Assembly: GCA_040756375.1 (NCBI GenBank)
Contig: JBFLZC010000007.1
Span: 62,001-126,000, forward strand
Source: VGSG01 sp040756375
GTDB lineage: Bacteria; Desulfobacterota; Desulfomonilia; Desulfomonilales; Desulfomonilaceae
Length of the DNA stretch: 64,000 bases
Direction: 5' to 3'
This document shows, in pieces, positions 37,301 through 45,046 of this stretch. Made by a program: the position numbers and the translations under genes. The first letter of the stretch is position 1; each line of letters opens with the position of its first letter. Below the pieces are notes generated by a model. The model was given only the letters and a program-made list of their open reading frames with translations, was not told the origin of the DNA and did no database searches.

Positions 37301-38787
37301 TCGTAGTCTCTGCGTGCAGCCCCAGGACTCACGAACCCATGTTTCAATTGACCCTGGAGAAGGCGGGGCTGAACCCGTACCTCTTCACCATGACCAATAT
37401 TCGGGATCAGTGCTCCTGGGTTCACGGGTACGACAAGGAGCGAGCTACGCTCAAGGCGATGGATCTGGCCAGGATGGCTGTGGCGCGAGCCGCACTTCTT
37501 GCTCCGTTGCAGAAGTCCAAGATGGAAGTGGTCTCCAATGCGCTCGTCCTGGGCGGAGGCGCGAGCGGGATGGTCTCGGCCCTGAACTTGGCCGATCAAG
37601 GCTTCCAGGTGTACCTGGTGGAGAAGTCGGACAAGCTCGGCGGAAATGCCTTGTTCATCGAAAAGACCATCCACGGAGAAGAGATCAAGCCGTTTGTCAG
37701 TGACCTGATCACCAGAGTGGAAGGCCATCCAAAGATCGACCTCTTCAAAGAGGCATTCTTCGGCGATCTTTCAGGCCATGTGGGCCACTTCAAGGGCACG
37801 ATCTATCAGCTCGACGGCAGATCCCGACAGGTGGAGTTCGGCGCGGCGATCGTCGCGACGGGCGCGAGAGAATCTCAGCCCACTGAGTATCTGTACGGCG
37901 AGCACAAGGCGGTGGAAACGCAGCACTCGCTTGAAGAGCGGATCCAAGCGGGTGATCCGAAGCTCAGCGAGCTCAAGAACGCGGTCTTTGTCCAGTGCGT
38001 GGGCTCACGTTGCGACGAACGGCCATACTGCTCGAAGATCTGCTGCTCCGGGTCGGTCCGGCTTGCGTTGCGGCTGCGTGAAATTAACCCTGACGTAAAG
38101 AACTACGTCATCTACCGAGACCTGCGCACGTACGGCCTCCTGGAAAAGTATTATCAGGAAGCCCGACAAGCGGGCACGGTTTTTATCAAGTACGACCCGG
38201 AAGCCAAGCCGAGGGTCGAAGCGGCCGGTGACAAGGTCAATGTGATTGTGCGAGATCCGGTGCTCGACCAGGATGTCACCATCCCTGCGGATGTGCTGAC
38301 TCTGGCCGCGGCCATTGATCCCGAAGAAGGGAACAAGGAAATCAGTCAACTGTTCAAGGTGACCACCAACTCGTACGGCTATTTCGTGGAAGCCCACATG
38401 AAGTTGCGACCTGTGGACTTCACCACCGAAGGTGTGTTTCTGGCCGGCATGGCGCACTACCCCAAGCCGATCGACGAATCGATCGCACAGGCCACTGCCG
38501 CGGCCCAGAGGGCATCCATTCTGCTTAGCAAGAAAGAGATGACGTTCCCGGGCGTCATCTCAAAGGTGGACCCGGAAAAGTGCGCAGTCTGCCTCACATG
38601 TGTGCGCCTGTGTCCGTACGGGGCGCCGTTCATTAATGAAGAGCATAAGGCCGAGATAGTTCCCGCGCTCTGCCAGGGTTGCGGGATCTGCTCATCGGTC
38701 TGTCCCGGGAAGGCGATCCAGTTGCAGCATTTTACGGACGAGCAGGTCTTTGAGGAAATCGACACGCTTCTCGGAGCCGCGTCGTAA
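34348..38787 (+). CDS. hdrA: giant triple-flavin HdrA with inserted GltD/NfnB-like module
   Basis: 1,479 residues from ATG 34348. First HdrA half: FAD motif (VVGGGIAGVQASLDLAESGY), FPTNDCSTCIFSPKL near 55, and a first 4Fe-4S site CKACGDCATACP near 111. A GltD-type module then interrupts, about residues 150-617 (APCVIACPAHINVQGYV, CEKVCRRG, IIGSGPAGLSCAYYLALEGYKV, VVIGGGNVAIDAARTLVRLG). The HdrA domain resumes at RCLNCGVCSECMECVKACP near 621. A second HdrA half starts near 925 (GVFICRCGINIANVVDV), with another FAD motif near 1066 (LVLGGGASGMVSAL) and two terminal 4Fe-4S sites (near 1412 and 1442). HdrA flavoproteins bifurcate electrons; the GltD module should bind NAD(P)H. First gene of the hdr operon. 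Confidence 0.9.
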   Translation: MAQPKDVVGAALVVGGGIAGVQASLDLAESGYKVYLVESQTGIGGRMAQLDKTFPTNDCSTCIFSPKLVSVGQNPNIELLSYGEVDDVAGDEGHFKVRIRQKSRYIYKDKCKACGDCATACPVAVPNQFDQKISNRAATYRLFPQTIPQSFVIDKADRAPCVIACPAHINVQGYVALISKGKYKEAVELIYRNLPLPGVLGRVCPHPCEKVCRRGLKDQPVSICKLKRFAADQVDYSTLTLPEIQPKPEKVAIIGSGPAGLSCAYYLALEGYKVTIFEAGPVLGGWLRVGIPEYRLPRDLLDKEIQHILDLGVDARTNMPLGPNLTITDLKAQGYKAVYLGVGCQKGATLNIKGEEAQGVIQGVDFLRQAALGASSNNIKKPVVIGGGNVAIDAARTLVRLGSNEVTILYRRSRDEMPAYAEEVSAALEEGVKIQFLAAPVEVTTNGSNAVQGLKCIRMELGPADQTGRRRPVPVEGSEFVIETDAVIPAIGQVIDPDLWEGAPGLARSPWNTIQVDPVTAATAIDGVFAGGDAGTGPATVVEAVGAGHEAAISIARYLRGEDVAAGRPAKTPEHREYPPIPEMKAEARAVNPELSVSERMKNFGEVELAFSEEEALREANRCLNCGVCSECMECVKACPAGAIDHSIQDEYLDVDVGTIILSTGYELIDPSKIRGEFSYGKAPNVITNMEFERMLSASGPYAGEVKRLSDGHHPKKIAWIQCVGSRDPQHGMPHCSAVCCMASIKEAVIAKEHDPNVEPTIFYMDMRAYGKDFDAYYERAKNQGGVRFIRSMVSRVVEDPKTHNLNITYVDDNQQLAAESFDLVVLAAGLTTSCESRELSEKLGIDLNESFFASTDSFRPVETSRPGVFVAGMLQGPKDIPQTVMEASAAAGASSRLLASARNTMTTKEQFPPQRDVVGEEPRIGVFICRCGINIANVVDVPRVVEHVKTLPHVVFAAEKLFTCSQDTQEEFLKIIEEHKLNRVVVSACSPRTHEPMFQLTLEKAGLNPYLFTMTNIRDQCSWVHGYDKERATLKAMDLARMAVARAALLAPLQKSKMEVVSNALVLGGGASGMVSALNLADQGFQVYLVEKSDKLGGNALFIEKTIHGEEIKPFVSDLITRVEGHPKIDLFKEAFFGDLSGHVGHFKGTIYQLDGRSRQVEFGAAIVATGARESQPTEYLYGEHKAVETQHSLEERIQAGDPKLSELKNAVFVQCVGSRCDERPYCSKICCSGSVRLALRLREINPDVKNYVIYRDLRTYGLLEKYYQEARQAGTVFIKYDPEAKPRVEAAGDKVNVIVRDPVLDQDVTIPADVLTLAAAIDPEEGNKEISQLFKVTTNSYGYFVEAHMKLRPVDFTTEGVFLAGMAHYPKPIDESIAQATAAAQRASILLSKKEMTFPGVISKVDPEKCAVCLTCVRLCPYGAPFINEEHKAEIVPALCQGCGICSSVCPGKAIQLQHFTDEQVFEEIDTLLGAAS

Positions 38788-38879
38788 CGAGGCTTATTTG
38801 GACGCCTCCTCAAAGCGGCCTGAGAAGATGACGATACACCGTTGCGCTTCAGAGGCGCTCGGTCATCAGGGAGAAGGAC

Positions 38880-39428
38880 ATGGAACAGTCGAACATGCAA
38901 GCTTCCAGTGGCAAGGTAACAGCTCCATCGGGTGAGCTGGCGTCGATTATCAACGGGTGTTACCAGTGCGGGAAGTGTTCCGCAGGGTGCCCCGTGGCGT
39001 CGGAGATGGATCTCCTGCCGCATCAGATGGTGAGGCTCGGGGTTCTGGGTGATGTGCAGCGGATTGTCAACTCCCAGAGCATCTGGCTGTGCCTCACGTG
39101 TCATACCTGCGGCGCGAGGTGCCCCAACGGGATCGACGTGCCTGCGCTTCTGGATCATATCCGTCACCAGGTGGTGGCCGGCAAGATTGAGACCCAGCAG
39201 CCGCAGGTGCCCGCGTTCCACACCACGTTCATGCAGAATGTGCGTCGGTTCGGCCGAGTGCACGAGCTGTCCCTGGTAGGCACCTACAAGATGAAGACCA
39301 AGACCTGGTTCGCTGATATGAAGCTGGGTTTGGAAATGTTCCGCAAAGGGAAGATGCACATCATGCCCAAATTCCCCTTTGGGAACAGCGCGGTGAAAGA
39401 AATCTTCAAGAAATCTTCGCTCAAGTAG
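38880..39428 (+). CDS. hdrC: heterodisulfide reductase-like subunit C
   Basis: 182 residues; GGAGAAGGA directly upstream of the ATG. Two 4Fe-4S sites, CYQCGKCSAGCP near residue 25 and CLTCHTCGARCP near 70, arranged as in HdrC, with the helical C-terminal half rich in Lys/Met/Phe. It should pass electrons between the flavin subunit HdrA and the CCG-domain protein HdrB, whose gene follows 16 bases on. Confidence 0.92.
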   Translation: MEQSNMQASSGKVTAPSGELASIINGCYQCGKCSAGCPVASEMDLLPHQMVRLGVLGDVQRIVNSQSIWLCLTCHTCGARCPNGIDVPALLDHIRHQVVAGKIETQQPQVPAFHTTFMQNVRRFGRVHELSLVGTYKMKTKTWFADMKLGLEMFRKGKMHIMPKFPFGNSAVKEIFKKSSLK

Positions 39429-39444
39429 CCGGAAAGGAACGGAC

Positions 39445-40296
39445 ATGGAGCTCAGTTATTATCCGGGATGCTCGTTGACGGGATCTGCGCAGGAGCTGAA
39501 CGAGTCGTTTACCAATGCGGCTTCTGCGCTGGGAATAACGCTGAAAGAACTGCCTGACTGGACCTGTTGTGGCGCATCGTCGGCTCACATGGTGGACGCG
39601 TACCTGGAAGCCGCTCTCCCCGCCCGCGATCTTATGCTGGCAGAAGGACTCGGCCAGGATGTTGTCGCGCCGTGCGCCGCATGTCATCTGCGGCTTAAGA
39701 CTGCCGTGCATCGTCTCGGCGAAGACGAAGCTCTGAAGCAGGATTTCCCCTTCAAGGGCGAGATCAAGGTGCTCTCCGGCCTGGAGCTCTTCCACCGCGA
39801 AGAGCTACGGGCCGCGCTGAAGTCCAAGGTCGTCAAGCCATTGGAAGGGTTGCGGGTGGTGCCGTATTACGGCTGTCTCGCGGTGCGGCCGCCGGAAATC
39901 CTTCAGCCTGAGGACCCGGAAAACCCGATGGAGATGGACCGTCTGCTGGAAGCCCTCGGAGCTGAGGTGCTCGACTGGCCGTATAAGACGGACTGTTGCG
40001 GCGGCTCCTTGGCCTTGACGCGAACAGACCTGGTACTCAAACTTTCGCGGAAGCTCCTGGACATGGCGCTCATGGTAGATGCAGACGCGATGGTAACCTT
40101 CTGCCCCATGTGCCAGGCAAACCTGGATACCCGGCAAGAAGACATCTCCAAGGAAACAGGTCATGTGTATCAGGTGCCGATCCTGTACCTGACGGAGCTC
40201 ATGGGTGTCGCCCTGGGTAATCCGCAGGCCCGGAGCTGGTTTGGCAAACACCTGGTCTCTCCTGAGAGAATTCTGGCATCCAAAGGGCTCATCTGA
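39445..40296 (+). CDS. hdrB: heterodisulfide reductase-like subunit B
   Basis: 283 residues with the two cysteine-rich (CCG) domains of HdrB. The first begins LSYYPGCSLTGSAQEL and has WTCCGASSAH and CAACHLRL; the second has VPYYGCLAVRP, DCCGGSLAL and CPMCQANLD. In methanogens these bind the unusual noncubane [4Fe-4S] clusters that reduce CoM-S-S-CoB. In a bacterium the disulfide substrate is unknown (perhaps DsrC-like or another thiol). The motif set is complete, so it is probably catalytic. Confidence 0.92.
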   Translation: MELSYYPGCSLTGSAQELNESFTNAASALGITLKELPDWTCCGASSAHMVDAYLEAALPARDLMLAEGLGQDVVAPCAACHLRLKTAVHRLGEDEALKQDFPFKGEIKVLSGLELFHREELRAALKSKVVKPLEGLRVVPYYGCLAVRPPEILQPEDPENPMEMDRLLEALGAEVLDWPYKTDCCGGSLALTRTDLVLKLSRKLLDMALMVDADAMVTFCPMCQANLDTRQEDISKETGHVYQVPILYLTELMGVALGNPQARSWFGKHLVSPERILASKGLI

Positions 40297-40352
40297 GCCC
40301 GGCCGAGCCCGCGTAGCATAGTGATCCTGAATAGTAGGGACGGAGACGTGCC

Positions 40353-43300
40353 GTGAGCGACAAGAAGATAGGTGCAGTCCTGACGCTGGGAGGGGGAATC
40401 GGCGGCGTTCAGGCGTCGCTGGATCTCGCTGAATCCGGATTCAAGGTTTACCTGGTAGAAGAACGACCCTGCATTGGCGGGGTCATGGCCATGCTGGACA
40501 AGACATTCCCCACGAACGACTGTTCCGCGTGCATCTTCTCGCCCAAGCTGCAGACCCTCGCACAGAATCCAAATATCGAAATAATGGCTTACAGCGTGCT
40601 CGAAGGCATCACCGGCGAGCCGGGAAACTTCTCGGTGACTGTCCGTGAGAAAGCCCGCCACGTGGACCCGGTCAAATGCACATCCTGCGGCACCTGCGCG
40701 GAGAAGTGCCCCATCAAGGTTCCCAATGAATACAACTGGGGCCATGATCAGCGCAAAGCCATTTTCAAGGATTATGCCCAGGGCATCCCGTCCGTTTACA
40801 CCATCGACACGAACCGTTGCCGAACTTTCCAGGGGAAAAAGTGCGGCGTATGCAAGAAGGTCTGCCCAGCGGGCGCGGTTGATTACGAACAGCAGGACAA
40901 GGTTACGGAAATCAATGTGGGAGCAGTGATTCTTGCTCCGGGCTATGAACTCTTCAACACCGCGAACATCTCCGAATACGGCCACGGAAGAATGCCCAAC
41001 GTGGTCACCAATCTGGAGATGGAACGCATATTGAGCGCATCCGGGCCGTTTCAGGGTGAGATCAAGCGTCCGTCGGACGGCAAACATCCCGGAAAGATGG
41101 CTTGGATCCAGTGTGTAGGCTCACGGGATCGAAGGAAAGGGATGCCGCATTGCAGCTCGGTCTGCTGTATGGCCTCGATCAAAGAAGCGGTCATCGCACG
41201 GGAACACGATGCTCACATCGAACCCACCATCTTCTACATGGACATTCGGGCGTACGGAAAAGATTTCGACAAGTACTACGAACGAGCCAAGAGCCAGGGC
41301 GGCGTGCGGTTTATTCGCTCGATGGTGAGTCGCGTGGAGGAGGATCCGCTTACCCGCGACCTCAAGATCACATACGTCAACGAGCATAACCAGCTTGCAT
41401 CCGAGACGTTCGACATGGTGGTCCTGGCTGTGGGGATCAAGCCTTCCGAATCCACAGTAAAGGCAGCCCGACTGCTGAATATCGATCTCGACGACATGAA
41501 CTTCTGCGACACGGGTACCTTTGAACCGGTCAACACGTCGCGACCAGGAATCATGGTTGCCGGCGCATTCCAAGCGCCCAAAGATATCCCGCAGACCGTG
41601 ATGGAAGCTGCCGCGGCTGCCGGAGTGGCTACCCGGATGCTCTCAGAAGCCCGAAACACGCTCACCACCAAGAAAGAACTCCCGCCCGAGAAGGACGTTC
41701 AGGGGCAGGAACCGCGGATCGGAGTTTTTGTGTGCCGGTGCGGCATCAATATCGCGGCTACTGTGGACGTGCCGGGCGTTGTGGAACGCATTAAAGAGCT
41801 CCCGGGCGTAGTATACGCCACCGAGAACCTCTTCACCTGTTCTCAGGATACCCAGGTGAGCATCAAACAGCTTATTGACGAGCATAATCTCAATCGCGTG
41901 GTCATTGCATCGTGCACTCCTCGGACCCATCTGCCGCTTTTCCAGGAGACCGCGCGGGAGGCCGGGCTCAATAAGTACTTGGTGGAAATGGCCAACATCC
42001 GTGAGCATTGCTCGTGGGTCCACATGACGGAGAAAGCCAAAGCCACCGACAAGGCTGTGGACCTCATTCGCATGGCCATTGCCCGATCGACTCAGCTCGA
42101 AAAGGTTGACGATCAGCGTCTACCGATGGTTCAGGCAGGTCTGGTGATCGGAGGTGGCGTCGCGGGCATGACTGCGGCCATTAATCTAGCGGATCAAGGT
42201 TTTCCCGTGCACCTTCTTGAGAAGACGGACACGTTGGGAGGCAATGCCCGGAGGCTGGCTCATACCATCAAAGGCGAGGAAGTGCAGCCTTTCGTGGAAA
42301 GCCTGGTTCAACGAGTGACGGGTCACGACAAGATCACCGTTCATGCCAACGCGACGATTCAGAATGTGGAAGGCTTTATCGGTAATTTCAGGACCTCCTT
42401 CTCTTCAGGCAACGCGGCGCCCGAGACTGTGGAACACGGCGTGGTGGTCGTAGCCACGGGTGCGCACGAATGGAAGCCCGATGTGTATGCTTACGGCCAG
42501 GATCCTCGGATCAGGACCCACCTGGAAATGAGCGAGGCCATGAGATCAAACGATCCGGCCGTCATGAAGGCCGGTACCACGGTCTTCATCCAGTGCGTAG
42601 GGTCGAGGTGTGCAGAACGGCCCTGGTGCAGCAAGGTCTGCTGCACTCATACGGTCAAGGACGCGGTGGCTCTGAAGCAAACAAATCCGGACGCAAAGGT
42701 GTTCGTTCTGTATCGGGACATCCGCACGTACGGCCTCAATGAGCCCTATTACGAGAAGGCGAGAAAGCTGGGTGTGCTCTTTATCCGGTACGAGCCGGAA
42801 GATCCTCCCACGGTGGAACTCGGTCGCAAGATCGCGATCAAGGTCAAAGATCCTGTGCTGGGCGAGCCCGTAACGTTGGAAGCCGAAAGCGTGGTGCTCG
42901 CGGCCGCGATCATACCGGACGAGTACAACAAGGAACTGGCACGGCTCTACAAGCTTTCCACCAACGAAGACGGGTACTTCCTCGAAGCCCACATGAAGCT
43001 TCGACCCGTAGATTTTGCCACGGACGGCGTGTTCCTGGCTGGGTTGGCTCATTATCCCAAACCCCTGGACGAAACCATCGCGCAGGCTGAAGCCGCGGGC
43101 TCTCATGCGTCGCAAGTTCTGGCCCGCGGGTATGTGGATGCACCGGGCATGATTTCGGTAGTGGATGAGTTCCTCTGCCGAGGGTGCGGCCGCTGCGTCG
43201 AGGTGTGCCCGTTCCATGCACCGGAGTTGGTGGAAGTCGCGGCCGGCGCTATGAAATCCACGGTGAATCCTGCTCTGTGCAAGGGTTGCGGCGCGTGTGC

Positions 43301-43385
43301 AGTCGCGTGCCCCACAGGCGCGGCTGCCGTCCGACACTTTAAGGAAGAGCAGCTTTCAGACATGATTGATGCGGCGCTCGCGTAG
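40353..43385 (+). CDS. hdrA: double HdrA-type flavoprotein
   Basis: 1,010 residues from GTG 40353. Two HdrA-like halves are fused. First half: GGGIGGVQASLDLAESGFKV, FPTNDCSACIFSPKL near 56, 4Fe-4S sites CTSCGTCAEKCP near 110 and CGVCKKVCP near 165. Second half: GVFVCRCGINIAATVDV near 457, VIGGGVAGMTAAINLADQG near 595, and C-terminal sites CRGCGRCVEVCP near 942 and CKGCGACAVACP near 976. It is the uninterrupted counterpart of the protein at 34348 and shows where that one acquired its insertion. Followed after 48 bases by mvhD, its likely electron-transfer partner. Confidence 0.92.
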   Translation: MSDKKIGAVLTLGGGIGGVQASLDLAESGFKVYLVEERPCIGGVMAMLDKTFPTNDCSACIFSPKLQTLAQNPNIEIMAYSVLEGITGEPGNFSVTVREKARHVDPVKCTSCGTCAEKCPIKVPNEYNWGHDQRKAIFKDYAQGIPSVYTIDTNRCRTFQGKKCGVCKKVCPAGAVDYEQQDKVTEINVGAVILAPGYELFNTANISEYGHGRMPNVVTNLEMERILSASGPFQGEIKRPSDGKHPGKMAWIQCVGSRDRRKGMPHCSSVCCMASIKEAVIAREHDAHIEPTIFYMDIRAYGKDFDKYYERAKSQGGVRFIRSMVSRVEEDPLTRDLKITYVNEHNQLASETFDMVVLAVGIKPSESTVKAARLLNIDLDDMNFCDTGTFEPVNTSRPGIMVAGAFQAPKDIPQTVMEAAAAAGVATRMLSEARNTLTTKKELPPEKDVQGQEPRIGVFVCRCGINIAATVDVPGVVERIKELPGVVYATENLFTCSQDTQVSIKQLIDEHNLNRVVIASCTPRTHLPLFQETAREAGLNKYLVEMANIREHCSWVHMTEKAKATDKAVDLIRMAIARSTQLEKVDDQRLPMVQAGLVIGGGVAGMTAAINLADQGFPVHLLEKTDTLGGNARRLAHTIKGEEVQPFVESLVQRVTGHDKITVHANATIQNVEGFIGNFRTSFSSGNAAPETVEHGVVVVATGAHEWKPDVYAYGQDPRIRTHLEMSEAMRSNDPAVMKAGTTVFIQCVGSRCAERPWCSKVCCTHTVKDAVALKQTNPDAKVFVLYRDIRTYGLNEPYYEKARKLGVLFIRYEPEDPPTVELGRKIAIKVKDPVLGEPVTLEAESVVLAAAIIPDEYNKELARLYKLSTNEDGYFLEAHMKLRPVDFATDGVFLAGLAHYPKPLDETIAQAEAAGSHASQVLARGYVDAPGMISVVDEFLCRGCGRCVEVCPFHAPELVEVAAGAMKSTVNPALCKGCGACAVACPTGAAAVRHFKEEQLSDMIDAALA

Positions 43386-43433
43386 CAGCGCTTTGATGAC
43401 CTGACATTTACAATTTCATCTTCCGGAGCCGAG

Positions 43434-43862
43434 ATGGTTACAGATTTCACTCCAAAGATCATTGCCTTCGCGTGCAATTGGTGTTCGTACGCCGGAGCGG
43501 ACCTGGCAGGCGTGAGCCGCTTGCAGTATCCCCCCAGCATCCGCCTGATCAGGTTGATGTGCTCGGGCATGTTGACCCCCGGGTTTGTCCTTAAGGCGTT
43601 TGAAAAGGGTGCTGACGGCGTCTTGGTCACCGGTTGACACATCGGAGAATGCCATTACCTGGAAGGTAATGTGAAAGCCCAAAAAGTGATCGATAAAACC
43701 CGAAAAGTCATGAAGCTGCTCGGTATCGAAGAGGCACGACTCCGACGGGAATGGATATCCGCATCGGAAGGCCAGCGTTTTGCAGAAGTGATACGTGAGT
43801 TTACCGAGGATATCCGGAAGCTCGGACAGAGTCCCCTGGCTCGGAGGGAGACCGCGGCATGA
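43434..43862 (+). CDS. mvhD: MvhD-type iron-sulfur subunit, selenoprotein (UGA at 43635-43637)
   Basis: 142 residues if the in-frame UGA (codon 68) is read as selenocysteine. Before it: FACNWCSYAGADLAGVSRLQYP and AFEKGADGVLVTG; directly after: HIGECHYLEGNVKAQKV and EWISASEGQRFAEVIREF. This is continuous MvhD sequence, and the UGA falls at the Cys of the family motif GCHxGxCHY. Methanogen VhuD is known to have Sec at this site. A stem-loop follows 22 bases on. The stop overlaps the next start (ATGA). MvhD carries a [2Fe-2S] cluster and links an electron donor to HdrA. A conventional annotation would give two truncated pieces. Confidence 0.9.
43653..43671 (+). promoter_or_regulatory. SECIS-like stem-loop of mvhD copy 1
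   Basis: Seven-base-pair perfect stem (CATTACC with GGTAATG) around the loop TGGAA; the loop starts 22 bases after the UGA and contains unpaired G. Position and size suit a bacterial SECIS. Part of the stem encodes the conserved CHYxxGN peptide, so some pairing may be incidental. Confidence 0.65.
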
Positions 43863-44989
43863 CCATCTCGGATATTGTTGACAAAACTAAAGCCTACTAT
43901 TGCCTTGACTGCGGCATCTGCACCGGCAGTTGCCCTGTTTCCCGAGTGACCCCGGACTTCTCACCTCGCCTCATGGTGGAAAAAGCGCTCATTGGCGAGG
44001 CGGAAAGCCCATACGACGACGTTAACATCTGGTCTTGCCTTTCCTGCGGCCAGTGCAGCCAACGCTGCCCATCGAAGATCGATTACCCTGAATTCGTCCG
44101 CCAGGTGCGAAAAGCGGCCGTGACCGAGGGCCACAGCGGCGTCCCCGCACACCGGGGCCTGTTTCAGGGCGTCATGCGGCTGCAGACGCTCGACGTAAAA
44201 CAGAACAAGACCGACTGGGCAAGAGAAGCCGGCAAGATCGCAGAATCCGGCGATACGTATTATTTCGTGGGGTGTGCGCCCTATTTTGATGTGGAGTTCC
44301 GCGAAGACTGGGCTATTGATGTGATGGAAGGCCCCCGTGGCGTACTCAAAGTGCTCAACGCCATCGGAATCGAACCGGTGGTCCATGACGACGAGCGTTG
44401 CTGCGGCCACGATCTGATGTGGAATGGCGACTATGAGAATTTCGCGAAGCTGGCTCGCCTCAATGTGGATCTTATCAAGAGCCTTGGATGCAAGCGGGTG
44501 GTGTTTCAGTGCCCTGAAGGGTACCAGACCTTTAAGAAATATTATCCGGAAGTGGTCGGTGAGCTGGACTTCGAAGTGGTCCATTTCTACGACCTGCTGG
44601 CGAAGGAGTTTGAGCAAGGACGCTTCAGTTTCGAGCCCCTGGACGGCGTTTACACGTTCCACGATCCCTGCCGTTTAGGCCGACAGGCGGGAATCATGGA
44701 TGCGCCCCGAGCGCTCTTGCAAGGCGTGCCCGGGCTCAAACTCATCGAGATGGAACACAACCGAGAGAATGGCATCTGTTGCGGCACGAGTGCGTGGATG
44801 AGCTGCTCCAGTTGCTCGAAGGAAATCCAGAAATCTCGGCTTCGAGAAGCAATCGCGGTAGGCGCGGGTCATCTGGTCACTGCGTGCACCAAGTGCCGGC
44901 TCCATTTGAATTGCGCTCTGCGAGACGTGGAGATGGACCTCAAGATCGTGGATCTCAACGACATCCTGGCCCGTTCGATCAAAGTATGA
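43859..44989 (+). CDS. HdrD-like protein (HdrC-HdrB fusion)
   Basis: 376 residues. N-terminal part is HdrC-like with two 4Fe-4S sites (CLDCGICTGSCP near 15 and CLSCGQCSQRCP near 60). The rest is HdrB-like with two cysteine-rich domains: YFVGCAPYF, RCCGHDLMW and FQCPEGY, then HDPCRLGRQ, ICCGTSAW and CTKCRLH. This is the architecture of HdrD, the catalytic subunit of membrane heterodisulfide reductase, also seen in soluble bacterial complexes. Translation is coupled to mvhD by overlap. It probably forms the disulfide-reducing or acceptor end of the second module. Confidence 0.88.
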   Translation: MTISDIVDKTKAYYCLDCGICTGSCPVSRVTPDFSPRLMVEKALIGEAESPYDDVNIWSCLSCGQCSQRCPSKIDYPEFVRQVRKAAVTEGHSGVPAHRGLFQGVMRLQTLDVKQNKTDWAREAGKIAESGDTYYFVGCAPYFDVEFREDWAIDVMEGPRGVLKVLNAIGIEPVVHDDERCCGHDLMWNGDYENFAKLARLNVDLIKSLGCKRVVFQCPEGYQTFKKYYPEVVGELDFEVVHFYDLLAKEFEQGRFSFEPLDGVYTFHDPCRLGRQAGIMDAPRALLQGVPGLKLIEMEHNRENGICCGTSAWMSCSSCSKEIQKSRLREAIAVGAGHLVTACTKCRLHLNCALRDVEMDLKIVDLNDILARSIKV

Positions 44990-45046
44990 CGGAAAAGACT
45001 GAAACTGCGCCCTTGGTTTGACAGGCAACGTACGGAAGGTAAACAG

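Noticed and set aside
43635..43637. Reading the TGA as a true stop or a frameshift/pseudogene
   Set aside because: The same frame continues with conserved MvhD residues, the paralogue has the identical interruption, and the position equals a known Sec site.
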